Source of the DNA: SFWF01 sp045537915
Lineage (GTDB): Bacteria; Bacillota; Clostridia; Oscillospirales; Acutalibacteraceae
Length of the DNA stretch: 64,000 nucleotides
Reading direction: 5' to 3'
NCBI GenBank assembly: GCA_045537915.1
Contig: JAZSQK010000063.1
Span: forward strand, 1-64,000
Every line of letters begins with the position of its first letter. Positions within the stretch are counted from its first letter, which is position 1. The translations under genes were made by a program, and so were the position numbers. The notes below the pieces were generated by a model, which had not been told where the DNA came from, ran no database searches, and saw only the letters and a list, made by a program, of their open reading frames with translations. Positions 16,793 through 25,502 of the stretch are shown here, piece by piece.

Positions 16793-17683
16793 TTATTTTT
16801 TATAAAAAATTTTTAACTCATTTATTTTATCAGAAAGGATTTTTATGCAATAGAAAATAAATGAAATCTTAATAATGCTGCAAAAAAATATCATTACATA
16901 CAAAAAGCCGTCCATACGGGAAAAGATATTGCCGAGATTAACCGTGCTGACCGCAGAGGTATAGGGGTAATCAAGGGTTGATGCAAAGCCTCCACCGAAG
17001 ATGAGCACAGTATTGAGCAGACCGAATGCGACCAAAACTCCTCCCAGAGCATTTCCTATAAAACTGCTTTTTATATCCCTTTGCTTTCCTCCGATTATAA
17101 ACATCGGAAAGAGGGTCTGACCAAAGCTTTTCAAATAGAATAAAACCGAGGTGTAAAGGGCGTTTTTTAGACTTGGAAAACCTGTCGGAATTAAATATTT
17201 AACACTCATTTTAGGTATTGAAAATAAGAAAACAACTATTCCTAAGACAAGTGTCAGAACAGCGAAAATAAGAGCCGTTTTGCCAAAGGCCGTAATCCCT
17301 TTTGTTGTAATATAAAAAGCCAATAAGGCAGTTATCAGAAATACGACGCCTATCTGCACAGAGGGGAGCATAATTTCCTTGGCATACTGTGAAAACTCTA
17401 TTAGAGAAAACACTGCAATTCCTGCAAGGAGGGCTAATGAAATGACATATACTGCTGCAAGGCAAACTGCTTGGGACAAATTGGACGGTTTTGCACTATA
17501 TACCGCACCTAGCGGCTTATAAAGCAGAGCAATTAACCCAAAAGACAGAATAACAGAAATTACAAGCGCCAGAATATCCGAGCCGTCGTCAGAGGATAAC
17601 GGCAATCCTATCAAAAAGCCTCCTGCAGAGGAAAGCGATATTATAGACGCAACCCCTAAATTTACCGACTTTTCATTATTCAT
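16793..17683 (-). CDS. GerAB-type germinant receptor permease subunit, short
   Basis: 296 aa with about eight hydrophobic segments; the family is an APC-like membrane protein that sits with GerAA and GerAC in the spore inner membrane and shapes germinant recognition. Typical GerAB proteins are about 360 residues, so this one is short at the C-terminal side and ends in a charged tail (KILSDKINELKIFYKK). No frameshift remnant was seen downstream. It overlaps the gerAC-type gene by 8 bases and is last in the operon. Confidence 0.82.
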   Translation of the reverse strand: MNNEKSVNLGVASIISLSSAGGFLIGLPLSSDDGSDILALVISVILSFGLIALLYKPLGAVYSAKPSNLSQAVCLAAVYVISLALLAGIAVFSLIEFSQYAKEIMLPSVQIGVVFLITALLAFYITTKGITAFGKTALIFAVLTLVLGIVVFLFSIPKMSVKYLIPTGFPSLKNALYTSVLFYLKSFGQTLFPMFIIGGKQRDIKSSFIGNALGGVLVAFGLLNTVLIFGGGFASTLDYPYTSAVSTVNLGNIFSRMDGFLYVMIFFCSIIKISFIFYCIKILSDKINELKIFYKK

Positions 17684-18662
17684 CGCTTTCTTCCTTTACG
17701 GTTATCTCGGCATTTTTATAGTAGTTATCGTATGCTTGGCTTATTTTTTTCCAAATTTTAGGATACTTAGCCTCGATAGTATTGCCTATACCGAAAATAT
17801 CCTTATCTATTTCTGCCAGAGTCTTTCTGATTACGGTTGCAAGTGTCGGGCTCTGAGGAGAGCTTTTAATAGTAATATCTATTAAAAGCCGCTCATCAAC
17901 AAGACCTGCCGTAATTTTTGCGGTTGCCGAATTAACCGTATAGGTGCTGTTCTCATAAAAAACCTCTCCGCCCTCAAAAACATTCCTCAGTACAGCATAA
18001 GATAAACTCTGTTCGCTATTTAAAACCGCCGAGGCTGTATCGTCTACATAAACCCTCATACCCTCTATTTTCAGATTTTCTTCGCTTTTTAATAACGGAA
18101 CAGCAAAAATATTCAAGGTTTGCATACGAGCGGTATTTATTTCATAAAGTGACGAATGGGCTGAGTAGCCGAGTGTTTTGCCCGTGCTTTCTACCAGTTC
18201 AACTATCAAAGTACCAAGTGTGTTTGTAGATTCATTTTGGGCGGAAAAAAGCTTGTTTGTTCTGTCGGTTGCTACGACCTGTGTTGAGAGGGAAACATCT
18301 TTTTGGTCAGAGCAATAGCCTAATATATCCCCTATCTGCCCGGCGGTTAACCCGTTACCGAGAATTATTGCCCCACAGTGTGTGAACAGAAGTTCTTTTG
18401 AGCTCTGTGCAGACAGTCTGGCTATCGCCTGTTTTGTATCCTCCCCTGACTCGCTTAAAACATATGCGCCGCTCTTGTTTTGTTCTGAAGTTGCTTCCTT
18501 GAATTCCACAAAAACACGTATCATACCGTTCTCGTTATCAAAGCCCAGAGCCGATACAAGCTGTCGGTTGTTGGGCTCGGTGTATTTGCCCCTGCCGTCA
18601 CAACCGCAAAGGCTGACCGAAATTATTATCAAAATAATAAAAATACTTTTAAACTTCTTCAT
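17676..18662 (-). CDS. GerAC-type spore germination lipoprotein
   Basis: 328 aa. A signal peptide ends in LCGC, giving lipidated Cys20. The QLVSALGFDNENG segment just after it is the typical start of Ger(x)C proteins. The C-subunit is attached to the outer face of the spore inner membrane. It overlaps the gerAA-type gene by 14 bases and the gerAB-type gene by 8, so translation is probably coupled. It is slightly shorter than the usual 370-400 residues. Confidence 0.88.
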   Translation of the reverse strand: MKKFKSIFIILIIISVSLCGCDGRGKYTEPNNRQLVSALGFDNENGMIRVFVEFKEATSEQNKSGAYVLSESGEDTKQAIARLSAQSSKELLFTHCGAIILGNGLTAGQIGDILGYCSDQKDVSLSTQVVATDRTNKLFSAQNESTNTLGTLIVELVESTGKTLGYSAHSSLYEINTARMQTLNIFAVPLLKSEENLKIEGMRVYVDDTASAVLNSEQSLSYAVLRNVFEGGEVFYENSTYTVNSATAKITAGLVDERLLIDITIKSSPQSPTLATVIRKTLAEIDKDIFGIGNTIEAKYPKIWKKISQAYDNYYKNAEITVKEESDE

Positions 18663-20136
18663 TTTTATTCTGCCTTATCCTGTTATTTCTCTGAGTGTCG
18701 GGGCGTGTTATCATTTTTCCCCATATACTTCGCCACAATATATCCTTTAGGGTTTGGCTGTTAGGTCGTCTCAGACTCTGGGTGTAATCGACACCGAAGG
18801 ATTTGAGCGAAAGAATATGGCAAAGCAGAAAACTGCCGCCAACAAGAATTCCGTATATTCCTAAGGTTGCGCCCAGCAGAGTGAGGAATATTCTGCAATA
18901 AAAAACTGCAGTTTTAAGCCGAGGCACCATAAGTCCCGCTATCCCGCTTAGAGCCACCGCAATAAGCATATGAGCGCTGACTATCTTTGCCTCAACCGCC
19001 GCCTGTCCGACCACAAGACCGCCCACTATGCTGAGGGTGTGCCCCACCCCCTGTGGCATTCGCAGTCCCGCCTCTTTGAGAATTTCAAATATGAGCAAGA
19101 GTACCAAACACTCTGCCGTTGGGGAAAATGGCACTCCCTGTCTTGCCTCGGCAATCGACAGTGTGAAAACGGTCGGTATAAGCTGTATATGAAAGGTCAG
19201 CGCTGCAAGAAAAATACCGGGAAGCGAAACGGTCAGCATAAAACAGACTATTCGCAGTATTCTTGAAACCGATGCCATTCTGTAGTTTATATAATAGTCC
19301 TCGTCCGACTGAAAGTTCTCAGAAAAGAGAAAGGGAAGTGTAAGGACTACAGGAGTTCCGTCAACCACCAGAGCAATTCTGCCCTCGAGCATATCTGCCG
19401 CTACGACATCCGGCCGCTCGGTCATACCTGTGGTTTTAAAAACCGAACCTTTAGAATCCCTGATTTGTTCGCCTATATAGTTTGTATCAAGAATACCGTC
19501 AATATCTATTTTGGAAAGTCTTTTTTTAAGTTCCAGGAGGGTTTTCTTATCGGCAAGTGAACCAAGATAACATATAAAAACAAAGGTGTCGGTCCGTCTG
19601 CCGATACGCATAGCCTCTATACACAGATCGGGAGTGAGCAGTTTTCTTCTGATCATCGCAAGATTAAACATTGCCGCCTCATCAAAGCCCTCCCTTGGAC
19701 CTTGAAGTATCCTTTCGTTTTCAGGCTCACTTATTCCTCGGCTGCGCCAACCCTTTGCATTTATGGTTATCGCCCTGTCACTGCCTTCTATAAGCAGAAG
19801 CGCATCCCCGTAGAGTATTGACCTTAAAATGTCCCCCACCCTGTTTGTTGCCTTGGCTTCCCCCGCAAAGAGAACTCTCTCAATAACAAAATCGGTCAAT
19901 TCTTTGCGGTCAGGCTCTGCCTTTGATACCACGATAGGCCTTATTATCGACTCATTAATAAGGCTGACATTAACCATTCCGTCAAAATATAAAAGCCCGT
20001 ATCTGACCGAGTTTGCGCCGACTATAATCCTTGAACGCAATATGCAGTCCTTTGCAAAGATATTTTTAAAAAGTTCCATATTTTCCTCAAGGCTTTTTGT
20101 GAGGGTTATGTTTTGATAATCGATCGACCTTTGCAT
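18649..20136 (-). CDS. GerAA-type spore germination protein
   Basis: 495 aa, normal length. A hydrophilic N-terminal domain (about 1-240, with LRSRIIVGANSVRYGLLYFDGMVN early on) is followed by a membrane domain with the conserved run EARQGVPFSPTAECLVLLL and ...EAGLRMPQGVGHTLSIVGGLV, hallmarks of the GerA family. It forms the core of a germinant receptor in the spore inner membrane. It is the first gene of an A-C-B operon. Expression is expected in the forespore (SigG), but I could not identify a clear SigG promoter in the 100-base divergent gap. Confidence 0.93.
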   Translation of the reverse strand: MQRSIDYQNITLTKSLEENMELFKNIFAKDCILRSRIIVGANSVRYGLLYFDGMVNVSLINESIIRPIVVSKAEPDRKELTDFVIERVLFAGEAKATNRVGDILRSILYGDALLLIEGSDRAITINAKGWRSRGISEPENERILQGPREGFDEAAMFNLAMIRRKLLTPDLCIEAMRIGRRTDTFVFICYLGSLADKKTLLELKKRLSKIDIDGILDTNYIGEQIRDSKGSVFKTTGMTERPDVVAADMLEGRIALVVDGTPVVLTLPFLFSENFQSDEDYYINYRMASVSRILRIVCFMLTVSLPGIFLAALTFHIQLIPTVFTLSIAEARQGVPFSPTAECLVLLLIFEILKEAGLRMPQGVGHTLSIVGGLVVGQAAVEAKIVSAHMLIAVALSGIAGLMVPRLKTAVFYCRIFLTLLGATLGIYGILVGGSFLLCHILSLKSFGVDYTQSLRRPNSQTLKDILWRSIWGKMITRPDTQRNNRIRQNKNEEV

Positions 20137-20237
20137 ATATATTCACCCTTTTTCATCTTTCCCATAATCAAGTCAACTATTCGGGTTTAAGCGCATATCA
20201 TAATATAAGATGAAAAATTCTGCAAGGGAGTTAAGGT

Positions 20238-20732
20238 ATGGATAAATCACAGTTTGAAAAGTACATAGAAGAAATGAAAATGATGAGCCGCAAAGCCAAC
20301 GCAATCCCAGTTCAAAACACAGTTTCAGAACCTGATGCCGATATGTCAGGCCAAGGGTTTCTTATGGTTAATGTTACATCGGTACGTTCTATTTATCCCG
20401 TTAAAAATGCTCTCGTTACAATTTTTAAGGGGGATGTTACAAATATGGAAAAGCTTTTTGAGGATTACACCGATGAAAGCGGTAAAACAAGGCTTTTTCT
20501 CCTCCCCGCTCCGCCGATATCGACCGCACAAAGCGCCGACAGCACCGAAATTCCCTTTGCCACATATAATATTCTGACACAGGCCGAGGGCTTTACAGAC
20601 ACTATAAACTACAACGCCGCAATATTTGATAAGGTAACCTCTATTCAGAACGTTAACCTTCTTCCCCGCACCACTGCAAATAAGGGCGATGACACCATAA
20701 TAATAAACGAATACGACAGCTATGAGCTTTAG
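20238..20732 (+). CDS. Small beta-sandwich-like protein beside a SpoIID-like protein
   Basis: 164 aa; ATG at 20238 behind AAGGGAG. No signal peptide or membrane segment. After a polar N-terminal 35 residues, the region GFLMVNVTSVRSIYPVKNALVTIF...GKTRLFLLPAPP resembles a carboxypeptidase-regulatory/transthyretin-like beta-sandwich. No catalytic motif is visible. Its gene is 10 bases before a gene for a SpoIID-like, peptidoglycan-binding protein, so the two probably act together, likely at the spore envelope. A CATAATATA element at 20199-20207 resembles a mother-cell sigma -10 box but lacks a clear -35. Confidence 0.7.
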   Translation: MDKSQFEKYIEEMKMMSRKANAIPVQNTVSEPDADMSGQGFLMVNVTSVRSIYPVKNALVTIFKGDVTNMEKLFEDYTDESGKTRLFLLPAPPISTAQSADSTEIPFATYNILTQAEGFTDTINYNAAIFDKVTSIQNVNLLPRTTANKGDDTIIINEYDSYEL

Positions 20733-20742
20733 GAGGTAACCT

Positions 20743-22110
20743 ATGCCAGACGATATTTTCCCCTCAATTCCAGAAAACATAACAGTACACCTCGGGCCGC
20801 CCGATTCAAATGCCGAAAATCTGGTTGTTCCCTTCCCCGAATATGTCAAAAATGTAGTTTCAAGCGAAATCTACCCCAACTGGCCTGATAATGCTATAAG
20901 AGCAAATGTTTATGCCATCACTACATATGCGCTCAACCGAATCTATACCGAATGGTACCCATCGAGAGGGTATGACTTCGATATAACAAATTCCACACAA
21001 TATGACCAGGCCTTTGTAAAGGACAGGGATATTTTTGAGAATGTCAGCAGAATAGTTGATGAATTGTTTAACGACTATGTTGTAAGACAGGGTACGGTAA
21101 ATCCCTTTTTCACACAGTTTTGCAACGGCACTACCTCAACCTGTCCCGGTCTTTCTCAATGGGGTACAGTTACCCTTGCAAACGAAGGCAGAACCCCCTA
21201 TGAAATACTGCAGTATTACTATGGCGACGATATAAACCTGATACAAAATGTTCCGGTTGAAAATATAGACGAATCCTACCCCGGTTCTCCCCTTAAGATT
21301 GGAGATGCCGGTAATGATGTCCGCACCATTCAGCTTGAGCTTAACCGTATAAGGCAGAACTACCCCGCTATTCCTAATATCCCCGATGACAGAGGATACT
21401 TTGACGTGTATACCCGTGATGCAGTTACAAAATTTCAGGAAATATTTGACCTCGCCCAGACAGGAGAGGTTGATAAAGCCACCTGGTACAGAATCAAGCA
21501 ATATTACACAGGGGTTAAAAAGCTGAGTGAACTTATCAGCGAGGGGGTCTCAATAGAGGAGGCGCAGAGGCCTTTTGAGAATGTGCTGACTATCGGTTCT
21601 TTGGGAGAGCCTGTAAAAACAATACAGTATTATCTTAATGTTATCGCCTATTTTAATGATAACCTCTTGCTTATACCTTTAAACGGTGTTTTCGATGCCC
21701 AGACAGCAGATGCCGTCAGACAGTTCCAGACCTACTACGGTCTGGAGCCCACGGGTGAGGTTGAAATAACCACCTGGGATACCCTGCGTGAAATATATAT
21801 TGCAACCGTTCAGTCTATACCCGATTCCTTCTATGGTAAAAAAGCAAAGCTCTATCCCGGATATTTTCTGACCGAGGGGCTGAGAAATCAGGCGGTAAGC
21901 GATCTGCAGACCTATCTGAACACCATCGGCACCTATTACGCTCAACTTCCCGAGCTTCCTGTAACAGGGTATTTCGGAAGTCAGACGACCGCCGCAGTTG
22001 AAACCTTTCAGCGTCTTTTCGGTCTGAATGTCACAGGCGCTGTCGGTCCTGTTACCTGGAACGAAATTGCAAAACAATATGATTTTCTGGTTGAAACCGA
22101 AGGGCTGTAG
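20743..22110 (+). CDS. SpoIID-like domain fused to three peptidoglycan-binding domains
   Basis: 455 aa; AGGAGG ribosome site. No signal peptide is visible (begins MPDDIFPSIP). Residues 30-165 resemble the SpoIID/LytB domain: SEIYPNW, AIRANVYAITTYALNR in place of ALKAQAVAARTYAL, GLSQWG and YEILQYYYG. Three PG_binding_1 repeats follow at about 183-255, 282-352 and 371-446, each with GxxGxxVxxIQxxLN, an insert, then GYFDxxTxxAVxxFQ and TGxVxxxTW. The likely role is modification or binding of cortex peptidoglycan by a mother-cell protein. Catalysis is unproven. The stop codon lies inside the terminator stem. Confidence 0.82.
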   Translation: MPDDIFPSIPENITVHLGPPDSNAENLVVPFPEYVKNVVSSEIYPNWPDNAIRANVYAITTYALNRIYTEWYPSRGYDFDITNSTQYDQAFVKDRDIFENVSRIVDELFNDYVVRQGTVNPFFTQFCNGTTSTCPGLSQWGTVTLANEGRTPYEILQYYYGDDINLIQNVPVENIDESYPGSPLKIGDAGNDVRTIQLELNRIRQNYPAIPNIPDDRGYFDVYTRDAVTKFQEIFDLAQTGEVDKATWYRIKQYYTGVKKLSELISEGVSIEEAQRPFENVLTIGSLGEPVKTIQYYLNVIAYFNDNLLLIPLNGVFDAQTADAVRQFQTYYGLEPTGEVEITTWDTLREIYIATVQSIPDSFYGKKAKLYPGYFLTEGLRNQAVSDLQTYLNTIGTYYAQLPELPVTGYFGSQTTAAVETFQRLFGLNVTGAVGPVTWNEIAKQYDFLVETEGL

Positions 22111-22133
22111 GAATTTTTCCTATAGCCTTTTTT
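22103..22133 (+). terminator. Terminator after the SpoIID-like gene
   Basis: Stem GGCTGTAGGAA (22103-22113) with TTCCTATAGCC (22117-22127), one G-T pair, followed by six T. The stop codon is within the left arm. Confidence 0.82.
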
Positions 22134-22198
22134 GACACTTTAAAAAGTTAAATAAATGTTGTATAATATAAAAAACACATATATAGAGGTAAATTGTT

Positions 22199-22894
22199 TT
22201 GGAAGAAAAACTACACTCAGGACACAGAAACAGATTGCGTGAGGAGATAATATCAAACAGCCGTCCCGAAACTATTTCGTCGCATAAGCTGCTTGAAATG
22301 CTCCTTTTTTACGGAATACCCCAAAAGGACACAAACCCTATAGCTCACGAGCTTATCAACCGCTTTGGCAGCTTTTCCGGAGTATTTGATGCCGACGTTA
22401 CCGAGCTTGTTAAGGTAAAGGGTATGACCAAAAACGCCGCCTGTCTTATAAAGCTTATGCTTCCTCTCGCAAAGGTCTATATTTCCGACAGATATGATAA
22501 TGACACCTGTCTGAAAACCCCCGCCGAAATCGGAAGATATATAATGCTTAAGTATTTTGCTACCTCTACAGAAAAGTGCACCCTTTTATGCCTCAACCGA
22601 CTTGGCAAGGTTTTGTCCTTTGATGTTCTGGCAGAAGGTGATATAGATTCTGTAGGGGTAAGTATCCGAAGCCTTATCGAGCGAATTATCAGCACCGATG
22701 CAACAGCGGTCGTTCTGGCTCACAATCATCCGGGCGGAATAGCTCTGCCCTCACAGTCTGATATTGTACTCACACAGGCCATTTCAAATGCTCTTAAAAC
22801 CATTTCGGTAAACTTCTGCGACCATATCATAATTGCGGGAGAGGATTATATTTCTATGGCGCAATCCTCGGAGTATAAGGAGCTTTTTGACTGA
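22199..22894 (+). CDS. radC: RadC/JAMM family protein
   Basis: 231 aa. Start is TTG at 22199 with AGAGGT 8 bases upstream. An N-terminal helix-hairpin-helix region (residues 1-95) precedes the JAMM metal site: His175-x-His177 in LAHNHPGG, with Asp188 downstream. The family is named for DNA repair, but the original radC mutation maps elsewhere and its function is uncertain; JAMM proteins are often metallopeptidases. The following gene starts one base after its stop. Confidence 0.92.
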   Translation: MEEKLHSGHRNRLREEIISNSRPETISSHKLLEMLLFYGIPQKDTNPIAHELINRFGSFSGVFDADVTELVKVKGMTKNAACLIKLMLPLAKVYISDRYDNDTCLKTPAEIGRYIMLKYFATSTEKCTLLCLNRLGKVLSFDVLAEGDIDSVGVSIRSLIERIISTDATAVVLAHNHPGGIALPSQSDIVLTQAISNALKTISVNFCDHIIIAGEDYISMAQSSEYKELFD

Positions 22895-22895
22895 T

Positions 22896-23858
22896 ATGAA
22901 AAGTTTTACCGTTTCTAAGAACGACTCAGATAAAAGGTTGGATAAATTTATTGCCAAGGCAATCCCCCTCTTGCCACAGGCTCTTATGTATAAATACATC
23001 CGCACAAAGCATATAAAGGTAAACCGAAAAAAAGCCGAGATATCCACCCGACTCAAAGAGGGAGATATTGTAGAGGCCTGGATAAACGACGAGTTTTTTG
23101 CCGAGGTTGCTCCTAAATATGATTTTCTGTCGGCACCCGCAACCCTCGACATAGTATACGAGGACGAAAATATTCTTCTTGTAGATAAAAAGCAAGGTCT
23201 CCTTGTCCATCCTGATGAGAAGGAATATAATGACACACTTATCGCCAGAATTCAGCATTACCTTCACAAAAAGGGAGAGTATCTTCCCGACAAGGAAAAC
23301 ACCTTTAAGCCGTCACTTGCCAACCGTATTGACCGAGGTACAGGCGGTATTGTAATTGCGGCTAAAAATGCCGAGGCTTTGCGTATTCTTTGTGACAAAA
23401 TAAAAAGCCGTGAGATTGACAAGCAGTACCTTGCTGTAATTCACGGAACACCAAAACAAAAAGAGGCAACCCTTGAGGGTTACCTTGAAAAAAACGAGGA
23501 TAAAAATAAGGTTTATCTCAAATCCCGCCGTGAGGACGGGGCTTTGACCATAAAAACCCGTTACCGCACTCTTGTCTCAAAAAACGAGCTTTCTCTGATT
23601 GAGGTTGACCTTCTTACAGGAAGGACTCATCAGATAAGGGCTCATATGGCATCGATCGGCCACCCATTGCTCGGAGACGGAAAATACGGTAAGCTGTCCG
23701 AGGACAAAAAGAAAGGCTTTACAAGACAAGCCCTTTACTCTTATAAGCTGACCTTTAATTTTAAAACCGAGGCGGGTTTACTCGAATACTTAAACGGTAA
23801 AGAGTTTAAGGTTCGGGATGTCTGGTTTGCAAGAGAGCTGTTTGAATGGGAGATATAA
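22896..23858 (+). CDS. RluA-family 23S rRNA pseudouridine synthase
   Basis: 320 aa; ATG at 22896, one base after the radC stop, with AAGGAGC ahead of it. An N-terminal S4-like RNA-binding segment (residues 1-65) precedes the catalytic domain with Asp146 in NRIDRGTGG; the more common HRLD has become NRID. LLTGRTHQIRAHMASIGHPLLGD is the expected C-terminal motif. It isomerises uridines in rRNA (RluC/RluD group); the exact sites cannot be told. Confidence 0.92.
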   Translation: MKSFTVSKNDSDKRLDKFIAKAIPLLPQALMYKYIRTKHIKVNRKKAEISTRLKEGDIVEAWINDEFFAEVAPKYDFLSAPATLDIVYEDENILLVDKKQGLLVHPDEKEYNDTLIARIQHYLHKKGEYLPDKENTFKPSLANRIDRGTGGIVIAAKNAEALRILCDKIKSREIDKQYLAVIHGTPKQKEATLEGYLEKNEDKNKVYLKSRREDGALTIKTRYRTLVSKNELSLIEVDLLTGRTHQIRAHMASIGHPLLGDGKYGKLSEDKKKGFTRQALYSYKLTFNFKTEAGLLEYLNGKEFKVRDVWFARELFEWEI

Positions 23859-23898
23859 AAACTCTCGGCGTTTTATCATATCGCAAAGCGATACTTTA

Positions 23899-23937
23899 TA
23901 AAAATATCCAACCGTAAATTTCGGGTGGATATTTTTT
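23899..23937. terminator. Terminator between convergent genes
   Basis: AAAAATATCCAACC (from 23899) pairs with GGGTGGATATTTTTT (one mismatch), loop of about 9. A second small stem (23937-23947 with 23953-23963, AAATTTCT/AGAAATTT) overlaps the end of the deaminase gene. Confidence 0.7.
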
Positions 23938-23958
23938 ATAAATTTCTCTGCAAGAAAT

Positions 23959-24438
23959 TTATAATTCAAACTCGACCTTTTTGTCGCCCATTGTATAGGG
24001 TGTCATTTTTACTCCTGCCGCCTCGAACATTCTGGTAGAGGCTACATTTGCATCGGTTCCTGCATATTTGTTGCTCTTATAGATTATCTCGGTTATTCCC
24101 GACTGGATTATAGCCTTGGCGCACTCATTACAGGGGAAAAGTGTTACATAGACACGGCTTCCTTCAAGTGTACCGCCCCTGAAATTAAGTATAGCGTTAA
24201 GCTCGGCGTGGCAGACATAAAAATATTTGGTGTCAAGATTTCCTCCCTCTCTGTCCCAAGGGAAAAGGTCATCATCACAGCACCTAGGCATTCCGTTATA
24301 GCCTACCGACAGTATTTTGTTATCTTTACTTACTATACAGGCGCCTACCTGTGTTGAGGGGTCCTTTGAGCGCTGGGCCGAAAGCTCGGCAATGCCCATA
24401 AAATATTCATCCCAGGAAAGATAATCTGTTCTCTTCAT
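23959..24438 (-). CDS. dCMP deaminase (ComEB type)
   Basis: 159 aa. ATG at 24436-24438 follows AGAAGGTG; longer in-frame extension would overlap the HAD gene. Zinc motif HAE (77-79) and CNEC (103-106). The enzyme converts dCMP to dUMP for thymidylate synthesis. Only 4 bases separate it from the upstream HAD gene, so the two are co-transcribed. Confidence 0.93.
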   Translation of the reverse strand: MKRTDYLSWDEYFMGIAELSAQRSKDPSTQVGACIVSKDNKILSVGYNGMPRCCDDDLFPWDREGGNLDTKYFYVCHAELNAILNFRGGTLEGSRVYVTLFPCNECAKAIIQSGITEIIYKSNKYAGTDANVASTRMFEAAGVKMTPYTMGDKKVEFEL

Positions 24439-24442
24439 TTTT

Positions 24443-25093
24443 TTACACCTTCTCAATTACGCTTAAAAGCTCAAGCGGATTATTTATTATATAATCGGCT
24501 CCGTTTTCACGCAGCTCTTCTACCGTTCTAAATCCCCACGAAACGCCTACCGAGGTGAATCCCGCATTCTTACCCGTTTTCATATCGACTCCGGAATCCC
24601 CGACAAATATAACCTCATCGGGTTTTGAGTCAAACTGCTCTGCTATCCAGAGGGGCGCCGACGGGTCGGGCTTTAAGGGGAATTTGTCATTCTGTCCGAA
24701 TGTGTATGTAAACTGACCGTGAAAAAACTTTTCGCAGACCTTCTCGGTCATATTCTGTATCTTGTTTGAGCAGACGGCAAGGCTTATTTCTTTTTTCCTC
24801 AGCGCCGTGACCATCTCGTCGATATGGTCATAGGGCACTGTTTTATCCAGATAGTGCTCCCCGTAATACCCGAAAAACTCTTCAACCATTGAGAGAATTT
24901 TTTCCTCGCTAAGACCCTCGGGACTTGCCTTTTTCACAAGGTTATAAGAGCCCGTTCCGACGAAATATCTGTACTTTTCAACCTCGTGGGTTTCATATCC
25001 GTTTTTGGCAAGAACAAAGTTCACCGCATCGGCAAGGTCGCCTATTGTATCGGTTAAGGTTCCGTCCAAATCAAAAATAACTGCTTTAATCAT
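24443..25093 (-). CDS. HAD-family phosphatase (phosphoglycolate phosphatase/PpaX-like)
   Basis: 216 aa. Motif I DLDGTLTD (Asp8 nucleophile, Asp10), motif II CSNK, motif III with Lys and FVGDSGVDMKTG near the C-terminus. A helical cap lies between residues 15 and 90. This fits the Gph/PpaX subgroup that hydrolyses phosphoglycolate or pyrophosphate; specificity is not decided by sequence. Confidence 0.9.
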   Translation of the reverse strand: MIKAVIFDLDGTLTDTIGDLADAVNFVLAKNGYETHEVEKYRYFVGTGSYNLVKKASPEGLSEEKILSMVEEFFGYYGEHYLDKTVPYDHIDEMVTALRKKEISLAVCSNKIQNMTEKVCEKFFHGQFTYTFGQNDKFPLKPDPSAPLWIAEQFDSKPDEVIFVGDSGVDMKTGKNAGFTSVGVSWGFRTVEELRENGADYIINNPLELLSVIEKV

Positions 25094-25175
25094 TAAAATG
25101 CCCCTTTTCTATAGACCGATTATAACAAAAAAAGTATCAATTTACAACAAATATATGAAAAAATAAAAAAAAGAC

Positions 25176-25204
25176 TTGCAAAATTCACGCTTTTCTGTTA
25201 TTAT
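25176..25204 (+). promoter_or_regulatory. SigA promoter of rpmB
   Basis: TTGCAA (25176-25181), 17-bp spacer, TATTAT (25199-25204). Transcription would start near 25211, before the GAGGAGGTG ribosome site. Confidence 0.6.
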
Positions 25205-25244
25205 ATCATTTGCTATTGAAATCTATAGAGGAGGTGCAGTGTCC

Positions 25245-25433
25245 ATGGCAAAGTGTGATATCTGCAGCAAGGAAATTGCTTTCGGCATTAAGGTTTCCCA
25301 TTCTCACAGAAGAACTAACAGAACTTGGAAGCCCAATGTTGTAAAGGTTAAGGCCATCGTTAACGGCTCACCCCGTCGAATCAATGTCTGCACCCGTTGC
25401 CTTCGTTCAGGCAAGGTTGTAAGAGCTATCTAA
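25245..25433 (+). CDS. rpmB: 50S ribosomal protein L28
   Basis: 62 aa, full length. ATG at 25245 follows GGAGGTG. Begins MAKCDICSKEIAFG, with the HSHRRTNRTWKPN core and the C-terminal CTRCLRSGKV. Cys4, Cys7 and the later CTRC give a zinc-binding form of L28. It is a monocistronic unit with its own promoter and terminator. Confidence 0.97.
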   Translation: MAKCDICSKEIAFGIKVSHSHRRTNRTWKPNVVKVKAIVNGSPRRINVCTRCLRSGKVVRAI

Positions 25434-25460
25434 CTTTTCTCGACAACAAAGCAATAACTT

Positions 25461-25491
25461 AAAACCGCAAGCCATACGGCCTGCGGTTTTT
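25461..25491. terminator. Terminator after rpmB
   Basis: AAAACCGCAAGCC pairs with GGCCTGCGGTTTTT with one mismatch, followed by T-rich sequence. It also faces the end of gpsA. Confidence 0.82.
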
Positions 25492-25502
25492 GCTTTTTAA
25501 TA

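Noticed and set aside
20137..20237. SigG promoter for the gerA operon
   Set aside because: No -35/-10 pair with correct spacing could be found on the minus strand.
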